Origin: Acinetobacter pseudolwoffii
GTDB taxonomy: Bacteria; Pseudomonadota; Gammaproteobacteria; Pseudomonadales; Moraxellaceae
Direction: 5' to 3'
DNA: 64,000 nt
Assembly (NCBI RefSeq): GCF_002803605.1
Contig: NZ_PHRG01000003.1
Coordinates: 1-64,000, forward strand
Of this stretch, positions 19,654-25,491 are shown piece after piece. A program made the translations under genes and the position numbers. Under the pieces are notes generated by a model, which searched no databases, was not told the DNA's origin, and worked only from the letters and a program-made list of their open reading frames with translations. Each line of letters opens with the position of its first letter. The stretch's first letter is position 1.

Positions 19654-20464
19654 TTTAGATCATCTTGATACTTTCGATTTTCAACCAAGAACCAAAACCC
19701 GCAGTCTGGGTTTTGGCCGGCGCCTGTATTATGCTGCGGGTCAGCCCGCATTCTGGCTAAAAACTCAAGTGTCGACTAAATCTGACAGCTCAATATCATC
19801 TCCGCATGCAGAGCTGGGCTGGCAGCAGGAGCTGAATTTTTATCAAACGCATAGCCGTTCGAGTGATCTGAACTTTTTCCTTCCGCATCAAATCATTCAA
19901 CAGCCATTCACCATTCAACATGAACAATTTGAACAGGCTTTGATTCTGGTCGATGCACCAGCACATTTTCAGATCATGCCAGATCAACTTTCTGTAACGC
20001 AGATTCGACAACATTTGCTGCAAGCGGTAGAACCTTTAATCTGCCTGCAACAGCTGGGTTATTTGCATGCGGATTTAAAGCGGGAGCATTTTTTTGATGA
20101 TCAGGGTAGGGTATGTCTACTTGATTTTGAACACGTCCAGCCTCTGGATCAGCTTGAAGTTCATAAGCTTAATGCGACACCACGTTATATGGCACCGGAA
20201 TTATTCCAAGGAAAAGCCAAAAGCTTGCAGAGCGAAGTTTATGCTTTGGGCGTGATTTTTTATGAATGGCTGAGTGGACAGCGCTTGCAGGCAACTGACT
20301 ATCTGGATTGGGCGTTTTTACATTGTCAGCGCCTAAAAGTTGAGTTGCCTGAACAAATTCAGATTTTTGAAAAGTTGTTAGCGCTGATGCTAGGCAAGCA
20401 AAAACAGCATCGGTTGGCAGATTTTAAAGCGGTTAAACACTACTTAGTGACTGAAATCGAATGA
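19640..20464 (+). CDS. Protein kinase-like protein
   Basis: This 274-residue protein starts with TTG inside the 3' end of the patatin gene. It has small protein-kinase features: a glycine-containing N-lobe (SLGFGRR) with Lys41 in FWLKTQ, the catalytic loop HADLKREH at residues 143-150 with Asp145 and Lys147, and the metal-binding Asp162 in DFE (in place of DFG). A kinase-type RYMAPELF segment follows. It could phosphorylate a protein or a lipid-like substrate, as in WaaP/Kdo-kinase-like proteins. The key residues are intact, so activity is plausible. The target is unknown. Confidence 0.75.
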   Translation: MQPLNLDHLDTFDFQPRTKTRSLGFGRRLYYAAGQPAFWLKTQVSTKSDSSISSPHAELGWQQELNFYQTHSRSSDLNFFLPHQIIQQPFTIQHEQFEQALILVDAPAHFQIMPDQLSVTQIRQHLLQAVEPLICLQQLGYLHADLKREHFFDDQGRVCLLDFEHVQPLDQLEVHKLNATPRYMAPELFQGKAKSLQSEVYALGVIFYEWLSGQRLQATDYLDWAFLHCQRLKVELPEQIQIFEKLLALMLGKQKQHRLADFKAVKHYLVTEIE

Positions 20465-20531
20465 GAAAAATACAATAAAATCGGGATTGTTTCTTATTTA
20501 ATCAAACGAGTGTTTTTTTCTTATAAACGGC

Positions 20532-20558
20532 TTGTCAGCTGGAAATGATCTCTATAAT
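20532..20558 (+). promoter_or_regulatory. Promoter of the first tRNA unit
   Basis: A TTGTCA element (20532-20537) and TATAAT (20553-20558) are separated by 15 bases, and the tRNA begins 13 bases after the -10 box. The same arrangement recurs before the other two tRNA units. A slightly different register of the -35 box is possible. Confidence 0.65.
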
Positions 20559-20571
20559 ATACACAGCCATT

Positions 20572-20656
20572 GGGGACGTGGCGAAATTGGTAGACGCACT
20601 GGATTTAGGTTCCAGCGCCGCGAGGTGTGAGAGTTCGAGTCTCTCCGTCCCCACCA
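20572..20656 (+). tRNA. tRNA-Leu(UAG)
   Basis: The gene is 85 bases long with a 7-bp acceptor stem (GGGGACG/CGTCCCC) and an encoded ACCA end. It has a long variable arm, as expected for leucine tRNA. The anticodon loop TTTAGGT gives anticodon UAG. It is the first of four identical genes. Confidence 0.97.
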
Positions 20657-20689
20657 ATTTACTTGAGTAATTGAGTAAACTGGCCGAGT

Positions 20690-20763
20690 AGAGGATTGGT
20701 GTAATGGTAGCATGACGGTCTCCAAAACCGTTCGTCAAGGTTCGAGTCCTTGATCCTCTGCCA
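20690..20763 (+). tRNA. tRNA-Trp(CCA)
   Basis: The gene is 74 bases long. The acceptor stem AGAGGAT pairs with ATCCTCT, the discriminator is G, and CCA is encoded. The anticodon loop CTCCAAA gives anticodon CCA. A1-U72, G5-C68 and G73 fit known tryptophan identity elements. The D stem is short, with one G-U pair. An identical copy lies at 21898-21971. Confidence 0.9.
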
Positions 20764-20801
20764 AAGTTTGAAAAAATCCAACGCTAAGTTGGTACCCCGA
20801 T

Positions 20802-20886
20802 GGGGACGTGGCGAAATTGGTAGACGCACTGGATTTAGGTTCCAGCGCCGCGAGGTGTGAGAGTTCGAGTCTCTCCGTCCCCACCA
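20802..20886 (+). tRNA. tRNA-Leu(UAG)
   Basis: The gene is identical to that at 20572-20656 and lies 38 bases after tRNA-Trp in the same transcription unit. The acceptor, T arm and CCA end are intact, and the anticodon is UAG. Confidence 0.97.
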
Positions 20887-20894
20887 TCATATTA

Positions 20895-20920
20895 AAGCAA
20901 GGCTGATGCCTTGCTTTTTT
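20895..20920 (+). terminator. Terminator of the first tRNA unit
   Basis: The arms AAGCAAGGC and GCCTTGCTT with a short loop are followed by a T run directly after the last tRNA. The same hairpin ends all three tRNA units. Confidence 0.9.
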
Positions 20921-20936
20921 ATTGCCTGAAATTTAT

Positions 20937-21249
20937 ACCAGCTTTTTTAAGCTGTAAAATTTTGCTGTCTTTTACGCATAGGTTTAGTCTGTTAAAGAAC
21001 GTTAGAAAACGGGTCAATGCTCAGGAAAGGGCAGAACTTCAGGAAACTTTGTTTTATTAGATGCAATAATTGATATTATCCAAGTCAGCTAAAGTCTAAA
21101 TTTGAATATGTGATTCTCCTGTGGTGCGTATTGATTTGATCTGTCTCGATGAAACTAGGCGACAACAGTGCAAATAGGTCAGTATTTACACAATACTGAA
21201 TTAATTGCTTAAATTTTGATATAAAAGTATTTTCCTGCTACAGAATTGC
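20937..21249. other. Spacer between tRNA units, no gene seen
   Basis: This AT-rich sequence of about 310 bases lies between the first and second tRNA units. I see no convincing reading frame, hairpin or tRNA remnant in it. Confidence 0.5.
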
Positions 21250-21276
21250 TTGTGAATCGGGTCTGATCGCTATAAT
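21250..21276 (+). promoter_or_regulatory. Promoter of tRNA-Leu(CAG)
   Basis: TTGTGA (21250-21255) and TATAAT (21271-21276) have the same 15-base spacing and the same TATAATATACACAGCCAT leader as the other tRNA units. Confidence 0.65.
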
Positions 21277-21288
21277 ATACACAGCCAT

Positions 21289-21374
21289 GGGGATATGGCG
21301 GAATTGGTAGACGCACTGTGTTCAGGTCGCAGCGCCTTCTGGGCGTGAGAGTTCGAGTCTCTCTATCCCCACCA
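21289..21374 (+). tRNA. tRNA-Leu(CAG)
   Basis: The gene is 86 bases long, with acceptor stem GGGGATA/TATCCCC and encoded ACCA. The anticodon stem CTGTG/CGCAG encloses the loop TTCAGGT, giving anticodon CAG. It has a long variable arm. It stands alone in its unit and lies between the two copies of the 389-bp repeat. Confidence 0.97.
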
Positions 21375-21382
21375 TTATATTG

Positions 21383-21408
21383 AAGCAAGGCTGATGCCTT
21401 GCTTTTTT
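21383..21408 (+). terminator. Terminator of tRNA-Leu(CAG)
   Basis: This is the same AAGCAAGGC/GCCTTGCTT hairpin and T run as in the flanking tRNA units. Confidence 0.9.
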
Positions 21409-21739
21409 ATTGCCTGAAATTTTATACAGCAATTTTCATTGATCTTATTCTTAAATCCTTATTTTGCTTGATAGAACGTGTGTGACGGAAGTTATATAAA
21501 AAGCATGGTTGCATTATTTTGAATGCCGAGGCCATACAATATAAGGCTTGATCTGTAGTTTGTTTTTTATACATTTTGGTTTTTATGACACAAAATAAAG
21601 CTCAGACCTTTTAAAATACTGAATTTGTGGTTTCGTCTTCAAAGAGTCAAATTGTCTTGATAAATTTTATCAAAAGTAAAAAAATATAATTAACTGTTTA
21701 ATTTCTAGCGGAATAGAATGTGATTGCTTGTAAAATCGC
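21409..21739. other. Spacer between tRNA units, no gene seen
   Basis: This AT-rich sequence of about 330 bases has no convincing reading frame or RNA gene. Confidence 0.5.
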
Positions 21740-21766
21740 TTGTCAATGACGGTCTATCTCTATAAT
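21740..21766 (+). promoter_or_regulatory. Promoter of the third tRNA unit
   Basis: TTGTCA (21740-21745) and TATAAT (21761-21766) again have a 15-base spacer. The -35 box lies just outside the 389-bp repeat, so the element is conserved although its surroundings differ from copy 1. Confidence 0.65.
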
Positions 21767-21779
21767 ATACACAGCCATT

Positions 21780-21864
21780 GGGGACGTGGCGAAATTGGTA
21801 GACGCACTGGATTTAGGTTCCAGCGCCGCGAGGTGTGAGAGTTCGAGTCTCTCCGTCCCCACCA
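21780..21864 (+). tRNA. tRNA-Leu(UAG)
   Basis: This is the third identical copy of the 85-base leucine tRNA, with anticodon UAG and an encoded CCA end. Confidence 0.97.
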
Positions 21865-21897
21865 ATTTACTTGAGTAATTGAGTAAACTGGCCGAGT

Positions 21898-21971
21898 AGA
21901 GGATTGGTGTAATGGTAGCATGACGGTCTCCAAAACCGTTCGTCAAGGTTCGAGTCCTTGATCCTCTGCCA
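21898..21971 (+). tRNA. tRNA-Trp(CCA)
   Basis: This is identical to the 74-base gene at 20690-20763, with anticodon CCA, G73 and an encoded CCA end. Confidence 0.9.
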
Positions 21972-22009
21972 AAGTTTGAAAAAATCCAACGCTAAGTTGG
22001 TACCCCGAT

Positions 22010-22094
22010 GGGGACGTGGCGAAATTGGTAGACGCACTGGATTTAGGTTCCAGCGCCGCGAGGTGTGAGAGTTCGAGTCTCTCCGTCCCCACCA
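22010..22094 (+). tRNA. tRNA-Leu(UAG)
   Basis: This is the fourth identical copy of the leucine tRNA with anticodon UAG, and the last gene of the third unit. Confidence 0.97.
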
Positions 22095-22102
22095 TCATAT
22101 TA

Positions 22103-22128
22103 AAGCAAGGCTGATGCCTTGCTTTTTT
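22103..22128 (+). terminator. Terminator of the third tRNA unit
   Basis: The AAGCAAGGC/GCCTTGCTT hairpin and T run are the same as in the first two units. Confidence 0.9.
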
Positions 22129-22154
22129 ATTGCCTGAAATTTATTTAATCAAGA

Positions 22155-22182
22155 TAAAAAGAAAAGTCCGTCGAAACGGACT
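22155..22182 (-). terminator. Terminator of the small gene at 22254-22457
   Basis: The arms AGTCCGT and ACGGACT with a 4-base loop are followed on the minus strand by a T-rich run. It lies about 70 bases after the stop of the minus-strand gene. Confidence 0.75.
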
Positions 22183-22253
22183 AAAGATTGGAGAATAGAG
22201 TTGCTGAATCAGTGGAATAATTTATTTATTTTTCTGATTGAAAATAACCTGAA

Positions 22254-22457
22254 TCAGGCTTTTAAATGATCTTCAAATTCCTCACCCAGCTGGATCGCGA
22301 GTGCATTGCCGGCCAGATCACAGGTGACCAGACCGTATTCTTTTTTGAAACTGAAACTGAAACCACGATCATCAGCCAGGGTGCGTACGGAATATCCTAA
22401 TTTTTCTAACCATAGTCGAAATGCAATCAGATTTTTAGCTTTAACCACTTTTTTCAC
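22254..22457 (-). CDS. Small conserved-looking protein of unknown function
   Basis: This 67-residue protein has a basic start (MKKVVKAKN), a helix-strand-strand pattern (FRLWLEKLGYSVRTLADDRGFSFSF, then YGLVTCDLAGNALAIQLG) and an acidic end. The composition and the dedicated downstream terminator support a real gene. A GGAGTGATC ribosome-binding region precedes the ATG. I do not recognise the family. It is small, soluble and probably cytoplasmic. Confidence 0.6.
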   Translation of the reverse strand: MKKVVKAKNLIAFRLWLEKLGYSVRTLADDRGFSFSFKKEYGLVTCDLAGNALAIQLGEEFEDHLKA

Positions 22458-22893
22458 GAGATCACTCCTTCATCATTGTTCTATCTTAAATAAGGGTGAG
22501 AAATTTTGTTTTAAAGGGCAAATTCCCATATTTAATTAATTTAATCTAATTTGAATGTTTAGTGAACATCGTATGCTCGCTAAAGAAGCAGTTTATGACT
22601 TAAGTAAATGATTTTTATCATATTGAATAGGTTGTAACTAAATATTAAGTTTTTATAGCATGTAAATAAATTTAATTATAGTTTAATTTCAAAGGCTTAT
22701 TTTGCTATTGATCTAAATTTAAACTTTATCAACACCATAAAATGTAAGAATAGGGAATGCCGAAGCATCGGCATATTAAAGTTGCATTGATTATTTAATC
22801 GGATCATTAGCAGCTGCTGGTTTTCTGAGCTATCGTTTGAGATGCATACGCTATACTATCAAAAATGTAATTCTTGAATTAAATACGATTGCC
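22458..22893. other. Intergenic region with one small hairpin
   Basis: This very AT-rich region of about 435 bases lies upstream of two divergent small genes. The only structure seen is a 7-bp hairpin at 22757-22774 (ATGCCGA/TCGGCAT) without a T run. I see no gene. Confidence 0.45.
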
Positions 22894-23166
22894 ATGACTG
22901 AACTGACGATTGAACACAATGTGAATCAGCAAATTGAATGGATGCAGCAACAGGGCTTAGATCCGGTTGCTGTGATGCTGGGACATGAGGACTGGTTGAA
23001 TTTTACAGTGCAATCGAAAGTAGCCTATACGCCGTTTGGTAGTGCACGTCGTTATCAACCGGCCTTAGCTGGTTTGCTGCTGGTACGTGTTGACGAAATG
23101 CAGGCAGTGCGTGTCGTCACTCAAGACGAACTGGATGCTTATGCGCAAAGTCACCAGATTCTTTAA
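22894..23166 (+). CDS. Small protein of unknown function
   Basis: This 90-residue protein is counted from ATG 22894. A longer in-frame start at 22837 adds an unlikely basic/hydrophobic lead. The protein is acidic, with a helix (NVNQQIEWMQQQGLDPVAVMLGHEDWLNF) and a strand-rich end (GLLLVRVDEMQAVRVVTQDELDAY). It has no signal peptide or membrane segment. It ends 15 bases before the convergent gloB stop. The family is not recognised, but the composition and codon use are like those of neighbouring genes. Confidence 0.6.
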   Translation: MTELTIEHNVNQQIEWMQQQGLDPVAVMLGHEDWLNFTVQSKVAYTPFGSARRYQPALAGLLLVRVDEMQAVRVVTQDELDAYAQSHQIL

Positions 23167-23181
23167 CATGGATCTTTAACT

Positions 23182-23916
23182 CTAGAACTGATCTTTCAGG
23201 GTTCTCAAGCGCTGAAACTCTTCCACACTATCCGCACGCAGGAAAGGATTGGTTTGTAATTCATCTTCAATGCTGCTTGGCAGCGTGCACTGGCCTAACA
23301 TACGCAAGCATTCGATATGCTCAAAGCGTTCCAGAATTGCCTGATTGTCCGGTTCGACGTGTTTGGCAAACTGGGCATTCGAGAGGGTGTATTCATGCGT
23401 GCAATAGACCTGGGTGCGTGGTGGTAAGGCAGCCAGACGTGACAGTGAATGATACATCTGTGAATAAGTACCTTCAAAAACCCGGCCACAGCCCATGGCA
23501 AATAAAGTATCGCCACAGAACAGCATATCAATCGCATCAATGAAGTAAACGATATGGCCTAATGTATGGCCTGGTACTGCGATCACTTGAATATCTGCCC
23601 CATGAAAGCTGAACTGTTCTTCATGCTCAAGTGGATGCGTGATCAACGGAATTTTACTGAGTTCTGCACGTGGGCCATAAACAGGCAGATTTTGTCCCTG
23701 AATTAAGCCGGGCACACCGCCAATATGGTCTTTATGCCAGTGCGTTAACCAGATTTGACTTAAGGTTAAACCGTGTTCGGCACAATAATCTTGCACCAAT
23801 CCTGCTTCGGTCGGGTCAATGACTGCGACCTGATGAGAAGCCGTATGTTCCAGCAACCAGATATAATTTTGCAGCGAGTTCTGGACATCAATACAGTGAA
23901 TTTTAAAAGGCATCAT
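23182..23916 (-). CDS. gloB: Hydroxyacylglutathione hydrolase (glyoxalase II)
   Basis: This 244-residue metallo-beta-lactamase-fold enzyme hydrolyses S-lactoylglutathione to lactate and glutathione, the second step of methylglyoxal removal. The metal-binding THWHKDHIGG motif is at about residues 57-66. The later histidines (PGHTLGHI), the bridging aspartate (FCGDTLFAMGCGR) and the final ligand CTHEYTLSNAQF are all present. The length is near the usual 250. The start could be at either of two adjacent ATG codons. It is convergent with the small gene at 22894. Confidence 0.95.
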   Translation of the reverse strand: MMPFKIHCIDVQNSLQNYIWLLEHTASHQVAVIDPTEAGLVQDYCAEHGLTLSQIWLTHWHKDHIGGVPGLIQGQNLPVYGPRAELSKIPLITHPLEHEEQFSFHGADIQVIAVPGHTLGHIVYFIDAIDMLFCGDTLFAMGCGRVFEGTYSQMYHSLSRLAALPPRTQVYCTHEYTLSNAQFAKHVEPDNQAILERFEHIECLRMLGQCTLPSSIEDELQTNPFLRADSVEEFQRLRTLKDQF

Positions 23917-24031
23917 AGCGCATTAGACCAAATGAAGATTGAGAATAAAGTAGCATAATTTCAGATGCTCTGGGCTTGCAGATATTATCTGCTCATCCGG
24001 GATAATTTTTGTTTATGTCCCATTTAAAAAA

Positions 24032-24346
24032 TTATACGTCCGAATCATCAACGCTTACCGCCCTGCCAATGCTATAAAATTGTCCACCAGTCACATGATG
24101 AGTACTTTTCCATTCTTCACTCACTACATGATAATGTCAGTGACTGTCGCGGAAGACTGATCATTGGCATCGGCTGCAATCAGCTTGCCAATAAACAGAT
24201 CATGCATTTGCTGGTTATGCGGCCCGGGAATCAGCTCGCAGAGTATCCATGCAGCACAGCCTTGCCCAGAGAAATATCAAAACCAGAGAATTTAAATAAC
24301 CTTAGGCCAGATGGTGCCAATTTTTCAGGTACATCATGTAGGCTCA
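24032..24346 (-). pseudogene. Decayed flavin reductase-like (FMN-binding split barrel) gene
   Basis: Reading the minus strand in three successive frames recovers one family. The first piece is LSLHDVPEKLAPSGLRLFKFSGFDISLGKAV. Next comes a shifted frame with GCAAWILCELIPGPHNQQ and MHDLFIGKLIAADAND. Last is a third frame with EEWKSTHHVTGGQFYSIGRAV ending in a stop at 24032. These match the middle and C-terminal parts of flavin reductase-like proteins (AWLEC-L-P-HNQ-YDLFIGEV and HH-GGG-FY-GR patterns). At least two frame changes and a missing N-terminus show that the gene is dead. The boundaries are approximate at the 5' end. Confidence 0.7.
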
Positions 24347-24527
24347 GCCTACCTAGCCGATAGGATTTTTCTAGGAGAATACTTTGAAGATGGGGGTTGG
24401 TCATACCGCATCATTCACTATATTGGTGTATTTAAGTGGCTAGATTAGTTAGATTATTAGCATATTCAAGTTCACTCTTGCAAAAAAGCTTTTAAACTAG
24501 AGATTGTGATATTGAGGACTTCAGAAA

Positions 24528-25349
24528 ATGAAAATGTACCAGGTCGATGCGTTTACCACGGAACTGTTTAAAGGAAATCCAGCTGCGGTGATTGTGCTGG
24601 AGGACTGGCTCGAAGATGGCCTGATGCAAAATATCGCCTTGGAAAATAATCTGTCTGAAACAGCTTTTGTGAAAATAATTGATGCAGAAAATTATGCTAT
24701 TCGCTGGTTTACCCCGACCAAGGAGGTGGATTTTTGTGGTCATGCAACCTTGGCCAGCAGCTTTGTATTATTCAATCAATTTGGTACGGCAAAAACGATC
24801 CAGTTTCATGTGAAAGATCTGGGGATCTTTGTGGTTGATCAGGATACAGATGGCAAGATCAGAATGAACTTTCCAATTCGCCGCGCAGTAGCCGTCACAG
24901 AATATCCTGAGGCCTTAAGACAGGCATTGAGCAAACCGTTTAAGCAGGTTTATCTGAATGCACAAGGTTATATTGTCGAATATGAATCGGTACAGGATGT
25001 GCTAGATGAATCACCTGATTTTGAATTATTAAAACAATTAAATGGCAAGCGTACCGCGATTACTGCTCAGAATAGCTTTTTAGATGTCGCGATTACCTCG
25101 CAAGATACACAATATGATTGTATTTCACGTTATTTTGCACCGAGTAACGGAATCAATGAAGACCCGGTCACAGGGTCTATTCACACCGGAATTGCGCCAC
25201 TTTGGGCAGACAAACTGGGTAAAAATGAACTGGTCGCTTATCAGGCATCAGCGCGCGGTGGTGTACTTTATTGTGCTTTGCAAGATCAGGAACGAATTGA
25301 AATTTCGGGTTATGGCAAATTATATATGCAGGCTGAACTTTATCTTTAA
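24528..25349 (+). CDS. PhzF family isomerase-like protein
   Basis: This 273-residue protein has the two-lobed diaminopimelate-epimerase-like fold of the PhzF family. Typical elements are YQVDAFTTELFKGNPAAVIVL at the N-terminus, NLSETAFV with the conserved catalytic glutamate, the RWFTPTKEVDFCGHATLA segment, and GINEDPVTGSIHTGIAPLW in the second lobe. PhzF itself acts in phenazine synthesis, but no other phenazine genes are nearby and most family members have unknown substrates. An AGGACTTCAG leader precedes the ATG. It appears intact and cytoplasmic. Confidence 0.85.
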   Translation: MKMYQVDAFTTELFKGNPAAVIVLEDWLEDGLMQNIALENNLSETAFVKIIDAENYAIRWFTPTKEVDFCGHATLASSFVLFNQFGTAKTIQFHVKDLGIFVVDQDTDGKIRMNFPIRRAVAVTEYPEALRQALSKPFKQVYLNAQGYIVEYESVQDVLDESPDFELLKQLNGKRTAITAQNSFLDVAITSQDTQYDCISRYFAPSNGINEDPVTGSIHTGIAPLWADKLGKNELVAYQASARGGVLYCALQDQERIEISGYGKLYMQAELYL

Positions 25350-25426
25350 TCTCTGATTACATAGATATGCATGTTGTCAGGCAAGGCGGCATGTTATTTT
25401 AATGATTCAATTTAGAAAAGACTATT

Positions 25427-25445
25427 CAGAATAAGAATCATTCTC
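25427..25445. promoter_or_regulatory. Possible Fur box upstream of the M16 peptidase gene
   Basis: The 19 bases CAGAATAAGAATCATTCTC match the classical 19-base Fur consensus at about 14 positions. The site lies 47 bases before the start codon of the next gene. This is a manual match only. Confidence 0.35.
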
Positions 25446-25491
25446 TAAAATGAGCGCGAATAAAAATTTACATTGAAAATCTGGATGAATA

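Larger units (their letters stand above)
20548..20936 (+). repeat. 389-bp direct repeat, copy 1 (tRNA unit)
   Basis: By eye, this segment is the same as 21756-22144. It covers the promoter -10 box, tRNA-Leu, tRNA-Trp, tRNA-Leu and the terminator. The sequence diverges outside both ends. The offset is 1208 bases throughout, so I see no insertion or deletion between copies. Confidence 0.9.
21756..22144 (+). repeat. 389-bp direct repeat, copy 2 (tRNA unit)
   Basis: This is the second copy of 20548-20936, apparently without differences. It includes the -10 box, three tRNA genes and the terminator. Confidence 0.9.

Noticed and set aside
20535..20738. 67-codon minus-strand frame antisense to the tRNA-Leu/tRNA-Trp genes (also at 21743-21946)
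   Set aside because: It is a translation of the complement of tRNA genes and is identical in both repeat copies only because the tRNAs are. It is a known type of false gene.
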